Below are positions 54,188 through 62,553 of a stretch of DNA of 64,000 nt, piece after piece; position 1 is the stretch's first letter, and each line of letters starts with the position of its first letter. The notes under the pieces were generated by a model. That model did not search any database and was not told the DNA's origin. It worked only from the letters and a program-made list of their open reading frames with translations. The DNA comes from an uncultured Bacteroidota bacterium. Its GTDB lineage: Bacteria > Bacteroidota > Bacteroidia > Chitinophagales > Chitinophagaceae. The position numbers were made by a program, and so were the translations under genes. The stretch spans positions 1 through 64,000 of the forward strand of contig CADEDV010000018.1 of the NCBI GenBank assembly GCA_902826165.1, written 5' to 3'.

Positions 54188-54195
54188 TAATTTTG
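54188..54195 (+). promoter_or_regulatory. -7 box candidate immediately before the MscS gene
   Basis: TAATTTTG matches TAnnTTTG exactly and ends 4 bp before the ATG at 54200. Transcription would then begin at or next to the start codon. No -33 element is clear. Confidence 0.4.
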
Positions 54196-54199
54196 CGGC

Positions 54200-55294
54200 A
54201 TGAATGATTTTTTTGAAAAAATATGGTTGGATAACCCTGTAAAGAATTACTTCATCGTAGCCGGGGTCATCCTTTTTGTACTGATCCTGAAAAAATTCAT
54301 CTCCCGCTATTTTGCCGGTCTGCTGTTCAGCGTGGTACACAGTATCTGGAAAGATGTTGACAAGAAATCATTCATCAACCTGGTGGTGAAGCCGCTTGGT
54401 TTTTTCCTGCTGATACTGGTGTCCATTATTTCCTTGCATAAACTCAGGTTCCCGCAGGACTTCAATATCGAAGTGTATAAATACACAATAAAAGATATCA
54501 TCCATTGCCTGGGTACTATTATCCTGATCGTTTCTTTTATCAGGTTGCTGTTACGGATGATCGATTTTATTGCGATGATACTCGAGAAAAGAGCTAACCT
54601 GACACCCGACCTCTCTGATAACCAGCTGATCGTTTTCTTCAAGGATTTTTTTAAAGTCATCCTTGTCATCATTGGTATCATGATGGTGCTGAACTATGCA
54701 TTCAGTATGAATATCGGCAGCCTGCTTACCGGTTTGAGTATTGTGGGTGCTGCCATCGCATTAGCCTTGCGGGAAAGTATTGAAAACCTGATCGCCTCTT
54801 TTATTATTTTCTTTGACAAACCATTTACTACCGGTGACCTGGTGAAAGTGCAGACCGTGACAGGTGTGGTGGAGAAAATAGGTTTGCGCAGTACAAGAAT
54901 AAGAACAGAGCAGAAAACATTTGTGACGGTGCCTAACAAACAAATGGTGGATACCATTTTGGATAATCTTTCCCTGCGTACACAACGGCGTGGTGACCTG
55001 AAACTGGAAGTGGGTTTAGAAACCTCTTCCCATAAACTGGAATTACTAATAGCCGGAATAAAAAGAATAACAGATCGCAGAGAGATTGAAGAAGCGAATG
55101 TATTACTGTCCGAGATCACTGCAACAGCTGTAGTGATAACAGCTGATTATTACACGGCACCTATTACCATCCGGGATTTTAATACAGTGAAACAGGAGGT
55201 GAACCTGCAATCGATTAAACTGCTGGAAGAATTGAAAATTGAAATTGCAGGTACCAGCACTGATATTAAGATCGTATCACAGCCGAAAGCATAA
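54200..55294 (+). CDS. MscS-type mechanosensitive ion channel
   Basis: A 364-residue channel that opens under membrane tension. Several hydrophobic segments lie at about 15-35, 60-80, 95-120 and 145-165; the pore helix TM3 region reads GSLLTGLSIVGAAIALALRESIENLIASFIIFFDKPFTTGDLV (about 173-215), the hallmark of the family, and IGLRSTRIRTEQKTFVTVPNKQM (about 228-250) follows in the cytoplasmic beta domain. Converges with the thioredoxin-like gene with 4 bp between. Confidence 0.93.
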   Translation: MNDFFEKIWLDNPVKNYFIVAGVILFVLILKKFISRYFAGLLFSVVHSIWKDVDKKSFINLVVKPLGFFLLILVSIISLHKLRFPQDFNIEVYKYTIKDIIHCLGTIILIVSFIRLLLRMIDFIAMILEKRANLTPDLSDNQLIVFFKDFFKVILVIIGIMMVLNYAFSMNIGSLLTGLSIVGAAIALALRESIENLIASFIIFFDKPFTTGDLVKVQTVTGVVEKIGLRSTRIRTEQKTFVTVPNKQMVDTILDNLSLRTQRRGDLKLEVGLETSSHKLELLIAGIKRITDRREIEEANVLLSEITATAVVITADYYTAPITIRDFNTVKQEVNLQSIKLLEELKIEIAGTSTDIKIVSQPKA

Positions 55295-55298
55295 TTGT

Positions 55299-55826
55299 TT
55301 ATTGAGTAAAGCCGGAGTTGATCACTTGCCCGAGTTCTTTATCCCATAAACCGGTTTTGCCATATTCGATAACCCTTCCCAGTTCTTTTCCCTCTTTCAG
55401 CACGATCAGGGTTGGTACATTTTTTACATTCAGGCTTTCACAAAGATTGCCGAGTGTTTTTTTATCCCGGTCTGTACCAACAAGGGTGATGTGTTTGTCC
55501 GAAAACCCGGCGGCATCCGCCAGTGCAAAAAATTTAGGAATGATAAAATGAGAATCCTCGCACCAGGTACCCATGACCACAATGACCTGGATGGAATCGC
55601 CATGCTGCTTTAACGCTGCGAGTGCAAGGCTGTGCGGCGTATATGCTTTTTGATTAGCAACATACCAACTGGTAAAAGAGCTATCCGCTTCCAGTATTTC
55701 CCGGGAGATTATGCCTTTCAATGATTTTTCGCCGGGCCGTTCTACCAGTACCTGGAACTGGTTCTGGGCAGATAAAACTGAACTGAATAACAAAGCCAGC
55801 AGGAATACAGGAATGATTTTCTTCAT
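55299..55826 (-). CDS. Thioredoxin-like protein with single active-site cysteine
   Basis: About 175 residues from ATG 55826 (MKKIIPVFLLALLFSSVLSAQ, signal peptide); a longer frame from 55922 adds 32 unlikely residues. The thioredoxin fold is seen in VIVVMGTWCEDSHFIIPKFF (about 79-98) and KNVPTLIVLKEGKELGRV with the cis-Pro. The active site is C-E-D-S rather than CxxC, so it cannot form the usual disulfide in the motif; a second Cys lies at LCESLNV. It is probably exported. A monothiol reductase or a binding role are both possible. Confidence 0.85.
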   Translation of the reverse strand: MKKIIPVFLLALLFSSVLSAQNQFQVLVERPGEKSLKGIISREILEADSSFTSWYVANQKAYTPHSLALAALKQHGDSIQVIVVMGTWCEDSHFIIPKFFALADAAGFSDKHITLVGTDRDKKTLGNLCESLNVKNVPTLIVLKEGKELGRVIEYGKTGLWDKELGQVINSGFTQ

Positions 55827-56004
55827 GGTTTCAGATAAATGTAGTGGCAAAAGTAAAAGGCTGTGGTCAAATGATGAAAGGCGAAGCGTTAAAGTTGCAA
55901 AGGGACGACAGACTATGGACAATAGTCAACATCCGGTCACTTAATACAGGCAAGATAATACGTTAGGGAAATTCCGTGGTCCGTTGTTGGTGGACCATCG
56001 TCTG

Positions 56005-56580
56005 TCACAAATTCGCTTTCAGCTCCAGCAGAAAATCTTTGATCTTTCGCAAAGATTGTATCATGGCAAATTTTTCTTCTGCTTTTTTATTTTTCTTCAG
56101 GTAATCCTTGGCCCCTTCAATGGTGAATTTGCGGCGGCGCAGCAGGTCATAGATCATCACCAGGTTCTTGATATCCACCGGGCGGAAAAAACGGTCACCT
56201 TTTCGGTTCTTGCGGGGTTGTAAAATATCAAACTCGGTTTCCCAGTACCGGATCAGGGATTGATTTTCCCGGAACATCCTGGCCACATCACCGATAGAGT
56301 AATATTGTTTCTGGAAAAGTATATCATCCGGTGGGATCTGGATCAGGTCGGCCCCGATCTCAATATCTTTTAATGATTTCCGGCCCCGGGTCGATTTCTT
56401 CTTTTCTTTTAATTTGACGATCACTTTCACACCTGCCTTTTCTTCTTCCGGTATTTCAATGGGCAAGGGCTCTTCTTCCGCAACTGTGATAATGGGTTCT
56501 TCCACCACAGGCGTCACTTCTTTCACCGGTTCTTCCGGAGCAGAAAAATCAAAGGTTATTTGTGTCAGCTGTTTCGCCAT
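56005..56580 (-). CDS. MerR family transcriptional regulator
   Basis: 191 residues. An acidic, low-complexity N-terminus (about 10-70, many Glu/Pro) precedes a MerR helix-turn-helix: YYSIGDVARMFRENQSLIRYWETEFDILQPRKNRKGDRFFRPVDI (about 92-136), with wing RKNRKGDRFF and a second helix pair to about 165. No effector-binding cysteines are seen. Unlike classical MerR the domain is central. The ligand and target genes are unknown. It stands between two minus-strand genes. Confidence 0.88.
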   Translation of the reverse strand: MAKQLTQITFDFSAPEEPVKEVTPVVEEPIITVAEEEPLPIEIPEEEKAGVKVIVKLKEKKKSTRGRKSLKDIEIGADLIQIPPDDILFQKQYYSIGDVARMFRENQSLIRYWETEFDILQPRKNRKGDRFFRPVDIKNLVMIYDLLRRRKFTIEGAKDYLKKNKKAEEKFAMIQSLRKIKDFLLELKANL

Positions 56581-56665
56581 AATGGACGGGTAAAGATACG
56601 AAGCTCACCGGCGTTGGTAACATTCCGGTAACAGTGTGGAAAAATAGACATGCAATGAACTGCCT

Positions 56666-57637
56666 TTAATCAAAGCTCTGGTTAGAAGCTGCAGCTTTCT
56701 TCAACAGCAGGTCAAATTGTTCAGGTGTCAGGTCATTATAGAAGAAATAGATCGGGTCGATCTTGTTGCCGTATTTGTGCACTTCATAATGGCAGTGCGG
56801 CCCGGTTGATTTCCCGGTACTACCCACCCAGCCAATCACTTCACCCCGCTTCACTACCTGCCCATTCCTGGCTTTTACCCGCACCATATGGCCATATAAT
56901 GTTTCATAGCCATAGCCATGGTTGATGATCACATGGTTGCCATAACCATTGCCGGTGTTACCCGAAGTAGAAACAGTTCCATCTGCAGTAGCATAAATAG
57001 GAGTTCCCTGTGGTGCAGCAAAGTCGAGCCCGGCATGCATCTTCATGGTTTTATACACCGGGTCAATGCGGTAACCGAAACCGGAAGCCACCCGGTTCAG
57101 GTCTTTATTACTGACCGGCTGAATGGCGGGAGTATGCGAGAGTAACTGCTCTTTATTCGCCACCAGTTTATCAATTTCGGTATAAGATTTTTGTTGTGTA
57201 TTGATCCGGTTCACCAGGTTATCCAATGTGGTTTGTATGGAAGCCACCAGTTCATTATCCTTCATCCGCTCCACAGTGGCAATCTCTTTCTGGATGGCCT
57301 GCTCTTTAGCCCTGGCACTGTCTGGAATCGGGTTGGCTTCGAAAATGGCCCGGTACACATTATTGTCCCTTTTCTCCAGTTCCTGCATCTGCTGCTGGAT
57401 AGATTTCAGATCCCGTTTCATATCATCATACCGGTCCTTCAGGTTCTCGTTCTGCCGCTGTAATATTTTTTCTTTGGGGGAGCCTACAAACTGGAAAGCC
57501 ACATAGGAGATCAGGGCGGCGGTAACAAAAGCAGCTGCCACAAACCCAAATACACGCAACAGCTTGACCCGTAAAGGAGTTTCCAGTTTTTCATACCGGA
57601 GTGTGTTGGTGTTATAGTAGTACTTGATCTTTTTCAT
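56666..57637 (-). CDS. M23 family metallopeptidase with coiled coil
   Basis: 323 residues from ATG 57637 (MKKIKYYYNTNTLRYEKLE); the frame is open upstream to 58069 but that part overlaps the alaS start and looks spurious. One transmembrane segment at about 30-50 (VFGFVAAAFVTAALISYVAF), a coiled coil (about 55-110), then LytM: SGFGYRIDPVYKTMKMHAGLDFAAPQGTPIYA (about 188-219; HAGLD) and GPHCHYEVH (about 287-295; HxH). Likely a periplasmic peptidoglycan endopeptidase or an activator, anchored in the inner membrane. Divergent from alaS. Confidence 0.92.
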   Translation of the reverse strand: MKKIKYYYNTNTLRYEKLETPLRVKLLRVFGFVAAAFVTAALISYVAFQFVGSPKEKILQRQNENLKDRYDDMKRDLKSIQQQMQELEKRDNNVYRAIFEANPIPDSARAKEQAIQKEIATVERMKDNELVASIQTTLDNLVNRINTQQKSYTEIDKLVANKEQLLSHTPAIQPVSNKDLNRVASGFGYRIDPVYKTMKMHAGLDFAAPQGTPIYATADGTVSTSGNTGNGYGNHVIINHGYGYETLYGHMVRVKARNGQVVKRGEVIGWVGSTGKSTGPHCHYEVHKYGNKIDPIYFFYNDLTPEQFDLLLKKAAASNQSFD

Positions 57638-57707
57638 AGCCTGCCGGCCAGCTAAGTTGGAATATTGAAATTGTGGCACCTTGCAAGGGATGGAACCGGC
57701 CTTCTCA

Positions 57708-57739
57708 TTGGGCTGACTACGTTTGAATCCGTACTTTTG
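57708..57739 (+). promoter_or_regulatory. Candidate alaS promoter
   Basis: TTG at 57708-57710, 21-base spacer, then TACTTTTG at 57732-57739, an exact TAnnTTTG match. The predicted start near 57746 gives a leader of about 60 nt before the ATG at 57809. Confidence 0.5.
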
Positions 57740-57808
57740 CCAACCTTTACAAGGGAAACAAATATAGGCTCTTAATAAGCAAAAATCAACCCAACCCGGG
57801 CAACATTT

Positions 57809-60520
57809 ATGATGACCAGCGCAGATATACGTAAGGCTTTCCTGGATTTTTTCCACTCCAAAGGGCACACGATTGTCCCTTCGGCCCCCATCGTGGTCAA
57901 AAACGACCCGACCCTCATGTTTACCAATGCCGGGATGAACCAGTTCAAGGATTATTTCCTGGGTAATAAAGTTCCGCCATATGGCCGGGTGGCTGATACC
58001 CAAAAATGCCTGCGGGTAAGTGGTAAGCACAACGACCTGGAAGAAGTAGGCGTGGATACCTACCATCATACCATGTTTGAAATGCTGGGCAACTGGAGTT
58101 TTGGTGATTATTTTAAGAATGAAGCCATCAGCTGGAGCTGGGAATTGCTGACCGGTGTTTATAAAATACCGGCTGACCGTCTATATGCCACAGTCTTTGA
58201 AGGCGATAGCAAAGAAGGCCTCCCGGCATCAACTGTAGCATTAGCAAAATGGAAAGAATATTTGCCGGATGATCATATTGTCTATGGCAATAAGAAAGAT
58301 AATTTCTGGGAAATGGGAGATACAGGTCCCTGTGGTCCCTGCAGCGAGATACATGTGGACTGCCGACCTGACGAAGAAAGAAAACAAACACCGGGGCATT
58401 TACTGGTGAACAAAGATCATCCGCAGGTAATAGAGATCTGGAATAATGTATTCATTCAATACAACCGGAAAAAAGACGGCAGCCTGGAACCATTGCCCGC
58501 CACCCATGTGGATACGGGTATGGGATTAGAACGATTAGTGAGAGTGTTGCAGGGTAAAACATCCAACTATGATACGGATATTTTCAGTGGCACCATCGCA
58601 GTAACAGAAAAGATCACCGGCAAGAAATATGATTACAGTGATACCAAAGAAGCGGTGGCTTTCCGGGTATTAGCTGATCATATCAGGGCCATCAGTTTTA
58701 CAATAGCGGATGGGCAATTACCCTCCAATACGGGAGCAGGGTATGTGATCCGCCGTATATTAAGAAGGGCAGTACGGTATTATTATTCTTACCTCGACTA
58801 TAAACTACCGTTGCTCACTCAGTTGGTGCCGGTATTAGCCAAACAATTTGAAACGGTATTCCCGGAATTGCAACAGCAGGTAGATTTTGTGAGTAAAGTG
58901 GTGAAGGAAGAGGAAGATGCATTTTTGAGAACACTTGATAAAGGATTGAGAGTATTTTATAACATAACAAGAGACCCGGTTAATAGAATAGTAACTACAG
59001 CTGAAAATCTGGATGAAAGAAAGCAAGAGTTTTTAGATCAAATGATTGCAAAAGATGCGTATAGCCACGTATTAGAAAAAAAAATTCTTCCAGGATTTTT
59101 CGCTTTCCAATTACATGATACTTACGGTTTTCCAATAGATCTTACGAATCTATTAGCTCAAGAAGAAGGATGGACAGTAGATATGCAAGGATTTCAAGAA
59201 GAACTTGGAAAGCAAAAAGATCGAAGCCGTGCTGCGGGAGCGATTGATGCCGGGGACTGGATGGTTCTCAAAGAAGGCTCTAATAAATTCGTCGGTTACG
59301 ATTCATTAGAAGCCAAAGCATCCGTTTTAAAATACAGGAAAGTAAAAGCCAAGGGTAAAGAATTATACCAGCTTGTACTGGATACAACTCCTTTTTATGC
59401 TGAAAGTGGTGGGCAGGTAGGCGACAGGGGCCAATTGACAATTGGTAATAAGCAGGTGTCCATTAGTGATACCAAAAAAGATAATGACCTCATCATTCAT
59501 TTTGCAGAAACCATTCCTGCTGATCTTTCTGGGGAAGTGATTGCCAAAGTGGACGCAACAAAAAGAAAAAAGACCGAACTGCATCACTCTGCCACGCACT
59601 TGTTACATGCTGCCTTACGAAAAGTGTTAGGTAATCATGTGGCACAAAAAGGTTCTTTGGTCAACGAAGAACACCTGCGTTTCGACTTTTCTCATTTTGC
59701 CAAAGTCGTGGAGGAAGAAATGGCCAACGTGGAAGAGCTGGTGAATGAAAAGATCAGGGCCAATATACCAGTAGTGATCAAGTCGATGCCAAAGGATGAA
59801 GCGATGAAGCTGGGTGCCATGGCATTGTTTGGCGAAAAATATGGTGATGTGGTAAGAGTGGTGATCATGGATCCCAATTATTCCGTGGAGTTATGCGGCG
59901 GTACGCATGTGGGTGCCACCGGCGAACTCGGCCTGTTCAAACTCACCAGTGAATCAGCTGTAGCGGCTGGTGTCCGCCGGGTGGAAGCCGTTTGTGGTGC
60001 AGAAGCTATGCAGTATATCAACGAACAGGCTGCATTAATTACTTCCGTAAAAGAAACGTTGAAAAACCCGAAAGACCTGCTGAAAGCCGTGGAGAACCTG
60101 CAGACAGAAAATGCAGAACTGAAGAAACATGTGGAATCCATGGAAGCCCGGCAGCTAGTGATCATCCGGAACGAGTTGTTGCAGAAAGATGAGATCATCA
60201 ACAGTATCAATTTTATCGGCGATATCGTGGAAGTCGGCAATGCAGATGCACTCAAGAAATTATGTTTCGACCTGAAGAATCATCTTCGTGATCATGTGGC
60301 TGTTCTTTGCGCCAATATCGGCGGCAAACCATTTGTGGCAGTTGGGATGTCAGAAACAGTCGCAGCCGCTAAAAACTTAGATGCAGGTAAGATCATCAAA
60401 GAACATATTGCCCCGCTGATCAAAGGCGGTGGCGGCGGACAGAAAACATTGGCGACTGCCGGCGGCCAGGATATCAGCAACCTGCAACAGGTAATTGAAA
60501 AAGTAAAATCGTTGCTGTAA
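57809..60520 (+). CDS. alaS: Alanine--tRNA ligase
   Basis: Charges tRNA-Ala. 903 residues: the class II catalytic core at the N-terminus (RKAFLDFFHSKGHTIVPSAPIV, NDPTLMFTNAGMNQFKDYFLG), a helical domain, the editing domain with HHSATHLLHAALR (about 592) and the zinc site CGGTHVGATGELG (about 696), and a C-terminal C-Ala domain ending KGGGGGQKTLATAGG. The stretch at residues about 358-470 contains roughly 25 extra residues and differs in base composition from the rest of the gene (see findings). The frame is intact. Confidence 0.97.
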   Translation: MMTSADIRKAFLDFFHSKGHTIVPSAPIVVKNDPTLMFTNAGMNQFKDYFLGNKVPPYGRVADTQKCLRVSGKHNDLEEVGVDTYHHTMFEMLGNWSFGDYFKNEAISWSWELLTGVYKIPADRLYATVFEGDSKEGLPASTVALAKWKEYLPDDHIVYGNKKDNFWEMGDTGPCGPCSEIHVDCRPDEERKQTPGHLLVNKDHPQVIEIWNNVFIQYNRKKDGSLEPLPATHVDTGMGLERLVRVLQGKTSNYDTDIFSGTIAVTEKITGKKYDYSDTKEAVAFRVLADHIRAISFTIADGQLPSNTGAGYVIRRILRRAVRYYYSYLDYKLPLLTQLVPVLAKQFETVFPELQQQVDFVSKVVKEEEDAFLRTLDKGLRVFYNITRDPVNRIVTTAENLDERKQEFLDQMIAKDAYSHVLEKKILPGFFAFQLHDTYGFPIDLTNLLAQEEGWTVDMQGFQEELGKQKDRSRAAGAIDAGDWMVLKEGSNKFVGYDSLEAKASVLKYRKVKAKGKELYQLVLDTTPFYAESGGQVGDRGQLTIGNKQVSISDTKKDNDLIIHFAETIPADLSGEVIAKVDATKRKKTELHHSATHLLHAALRKVLGNHVAQKGSLVNEEHLRFDFSHFAKVVEEEMANVEELVNEKIRANIPVVIKSMPKDEAMKLGAMALFGEKYGDVVRVVIMDPNYSVELCGGTHVGATGELGLFKLTSESAVAAGVRRVEAVCGAEAMQYINEQAALITSVKETLKNPKDLLKAVENLQTENAELKKHVESMEARQLVIIRNELLQKDEIINSINFIGDIVEVGNADALKKLCFDLKNHLRDHVAVLCANIGGKPFVAVGMSETVAAAKNLDAGKIIKEHIAPLIKGGGGGQKTLATAGGQDISNLQQVIEKVKSLL

Positions 60521-60523
60521 TGC

Positions 60524-60664
60524 TCAGAAACGGGGATGGATTTCATCGTCATCTTCCAGTTGCTTCTTTTTGATCTTCCGGGTGTCTTTATAGATCTTAA
60601 AAGCAAAATAGAGAGCAGCGATGCAGATCAATATACAAATGATAGCAAATATTTCAGGGCCCAT
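60524..60664 (-). CDS. 46-residue single-pass membrane protein
   Basis: Read from ATG 60662-60664 to TGA at 60524-60526: MGPEIFAIICILICIAALYF then AFKIYKDTRKIKKKQLEDD and DEIHPRF. One hydrophobic helix (about 4-22) is followed by a basic stretch and an acidic end, the usual layout for a small inner membrane protein with cytoplasmic tail. It fills the gap between alaS and the GNAT gene, antisense to both. No family recognised. It is too short for many gene finders. No strong ribosome-binding site is seen. Confidence 0.6.
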   Translation of the reverse strand: MGPEIFAIICILICIAALYFAFKIYKDTRKIKKKQLEDDDEIHPRF

Positions 60665-60795
60665 TGAGGTTAGTTAGTGGTGGATTGGAAACTGGTGTTC
60701 TGTTCAAAAATCCGCATTTTAAAATCCTGGCCAATACCACTTATAGGGTAGTGGAAATCACCAACAAATCCACGTAAAAACCACATACTCAATTC

Positions 60796-61311
60796 ATGAC
60801 ACTTGTTTTTGAAACGCAAAGATTGCTGTTCCGTCTTTTCACTATGGAAGATGCAGCATTGATCTATACATTGAATCTTGACCCGGAAGTAACAAGGTTT
60901 ACACATGATCCCATTACGGATATTGAACAAGCCAAAACAGTATTGGAAAAAACCATTTTGCCCCAATATGCGCTGTATAACCATGGCCGCTGGGCGGTGC
61001 ATATCAAAGAAACCGGCGAATTCATGGGCTGGTGTGGGTTGAAGTACAGGGCCGAACTCAATGAAATTGACCTGGGATACCGGTTCATGAAGCAATATTG
61101 GGGAAAGGGATACGCCACCGAAGCAGCTGATGCCAGTATCCGTTATGGGTTTGAAAAGCTGAACCTTCGCCGTATCGTGGGTAGGGCAGAGTTGGGCAAT
61201 ACTGGCTCCATCCGGGTTTTGGAGAAATGTGGAATGACTTATATTGGTAATGAAGAAGTGGACGGGTACCGGGTCCGCACCTATGAAGCTATCAACCCGT
61301 TCGTCCGCTGA
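60796..61311 (+). CDS. GNAT family N-acetyltransferase (RimJ/RimL type)
   Basis: 171 residues of the acetyltransferase_3 (RimJ/RimL-like) group. TQRLLFRLFTMEDAALIYTL (about 8-27) is the typical opening; the acetyl-CoA-binding region is IDLGYRFMKQYWGKGYATEAADA (about 91-113; Q/RxxGxG/A as QYWGKGYA), and ENTGSIRVLEKCGM-like NTGSIRVLEKCGMTYIG (about 135-151) is standard. The acetyl acceptor is unknown. Confidence 0.9.
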   Translation: MTLVFETQRLLFRLFTMEDAALIYTLNLDPEVTRFTHDPITDIEQAKTVLEKTILPQYALYNHGRWAVHIKETGEFMGWCGLKYRAELNEIDLGYRFMKQYWGKGYATEAADASIRYGFEKLNLRRIVGRAELGNTGSIRVLEKCGMTYIGNEEVDGYRVRTYEAINPFVR

Positions 61312-61355
61312 TCCGGCCTTTTAAAAACTGCCGGGTATTTAACATTTCCGAAACA

Positions 61356-61386
61356 TTTCGTAATACAGAAAATCTCATTATATTTG
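61356..61386 (+). promoter_or_regulatory. Candidate promoter of the PDZ protein gene
   Basis: TTTC at 61356-61359, 19-base spacer, TATATTTG at 61379-61386 (exact TAnnTTTG). Spacing is as described for Bacteroides promoters. The -33 has one mismatch to TTTG. It ends 42 bp before the ATG at 61429. Confidence 0.55.
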
Positions 61387-61408
61387 ATCTACGAAATTTG
61401 ACGTAGAT
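61387..61408 (+). repeat. Inverted repeat just after the -7 box
   Basis: Arms ATCTACG (61387-61393) and CGTAGAT (61402-61408) with an 8-base spacer, starting right after the -7 box at 61379-61386. The position fits a repressor operator or a hairpin at the 5' end of the message. Confidence 0.5.
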
Positions 61409-61428
61409 AATTTATTAAAACAAAAATT

Positions 61429-62448
61429 ATGATACAGGTTAGTAGAAAATTTTCTGTGCTTGCCCTGGCCGCAGCCATGATCCTTCCTGCTTCACTGCTG
61501 GCACAGCCGGAAGAGAAAGCGAAGGATAAAAAAGATGCCGAGCAGATCATCATTACCCGCAAAGGTGACAAAGATGAAAAAGTGGTGGTGGAGATCAATG
61601 GTGACAAGATCACGGTGAATGGTAAATCGCTGGATGAATACAAAGACGGAGATGTAACAGTCCGCCGCAACAAGATCAAAGATGTTTGGGCTTTTGCGGA
61701 TGGTATGAGTGGGTTCAGCACTTTCCCTGCACAAACTGGTCTGAAAAGAAAAGTAAGTGTTGATTCCAACAGGGCGATGTTGGGTGTGACCACTGAAAAA
61801 GCGGAGACCGGCGTAAGACTGCAGGCGGTAACCAAAGGAAGTGGTGCTGAAAACGCAGGGCTTAAAGAAGGTGATGTGATCACAAAGATTGGTGACACGA
61901 AGATCGAAGACCCGGATGATCTTACGGCAAGTATCAAGAAACACAAGCCAGGTGATAAAGTAACTGTTACTTATCTCCGTGATAAAAAAGAACAAAAAGC
62001 CACAGCCGAACTCAGCAAATGGAAAGGTACCACAATGGTATATTCTGGGAATGGTCAAAATTTTAATATAGACCTCGGCGATCTGGATTTTGAACGCATC
62101 ATGCCGAGAACACCGGTCGTTCCCCGTGTTACACAACCTTTCGGGCAAAACTGGAGCTGGTCTGGCGGCAGCCCTAAGCTTGGGTTATCTGTCCAGGACA
62201 CAGAAGATGGAAAAGGTGTGAAAGTAATTGAAGTAGATGATGAAAGTAATGCGCAGAAAGCAGGAGTGAAAGAAGATGATGTAATACTGGAAGCAGATGG
62301 CAAAGCGGTGAACGGTGCTGATGAAATGGCAAAGGTCATCCGTGAAAGCAAGGAAAAAGGTTCCGTGATGCTGAAACTGCAAAGAGCCGGTAAAACACAG
62401 AATATTGAAGTAAAGATTCCCCGCAAGTTGAAAACGGCAGATCTTTAA
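61429..62448 (+). CDS. Secreted protein with two PDZ domains
   Basis: 339 residues, signal peptide ending PASLLAQ (about 26). A central linker is charged (EEKAKDKKDAEQ). PDZ 1 lies at about 118-195 (MLGVTTEKAETGVRLQAVTKGSGAENAGLKEGDVITKIGDTKIEDPDDL) and PDZ 2 at about 245-330 (LGLSVQDTEDGKGVKVIEVDDESNAQKAGVKEDDVILEADGKAVNGADEM). No protease domain is attached, unlike DegP/HtrA. It may bind peptides or partner proteins at the periplasm/outer membrane. It has its own promoter and terminator. Confidence 0.9.
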   Translation: MIQVSRKFSVLALAAAMILPASLLAQPEEKAKDKKDAEQIIITRKGDKDEKVVVEINGDKITVNGKSLDEYKDGDVTVRRNKIKDVWAFADGMSGFSTFPAQTGLKRKVSVDSNRAMLGVTTEKAETGVRLQAVTKGSGAENAGLKEGDVITKIGDTKIEDPDDLTASIKKHKPGDKVTVTYLRDKKEQKATAELSKWKGTTMVYSGNGQNFNIDLGDLDFERIMPRTPVVPRVTQPFGQNWSWSGGSPKLGLSVQDTEDGKGVKVIEVDDESNAQKAGVKEDDVILEADGKAVNGADEMAKVIRESKEKGSVMLKLQRAGKTQNIEVKIPRKLKTADL

Positions 62449-62472
62449 TTACTATATATTGTGCATGTAGTG

Positions 62473-62505
62473 CCCTTCCGCCCCAGGCGGGAGGGTTTCT
62501 TTTTT
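62473..62505 (+). terminator. Terminator after the PDZ gene
   Basis: A 10-bp stem with one G-T pair (62473-62482 with 62486-62495; CCCTTCCGCC/GGCGGGAGGG), 3-base loop, then TTTCTTTTTT. Confidence 0.85.
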
Positions 62506-62532
62506 ATAAGAACCCACCCCGCTGAATTGACC

Positions 62533-62540
62533 TATTTTTG
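62533..62540 (+). promoter_or_regulatory. -7 box candidate upstream of gatB
   Basis: TATTTTTG, exact TAnnTTTG match, 13 bp before the ATG at 62554. No good -33 element is seen at the usual distance. Confidence 0.4.
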
Positions 62541-62553
62541 CAGGGTTTAAAAA

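Noticed and set aside
57638-58069. N-terminal extension of the M23 gene across the alaS promoter and start
   Set aside because: The 144 extra residues show no family resemblance, overlap alaS on the other strand, and a proper ATG and membrane anchor begin at 57637.
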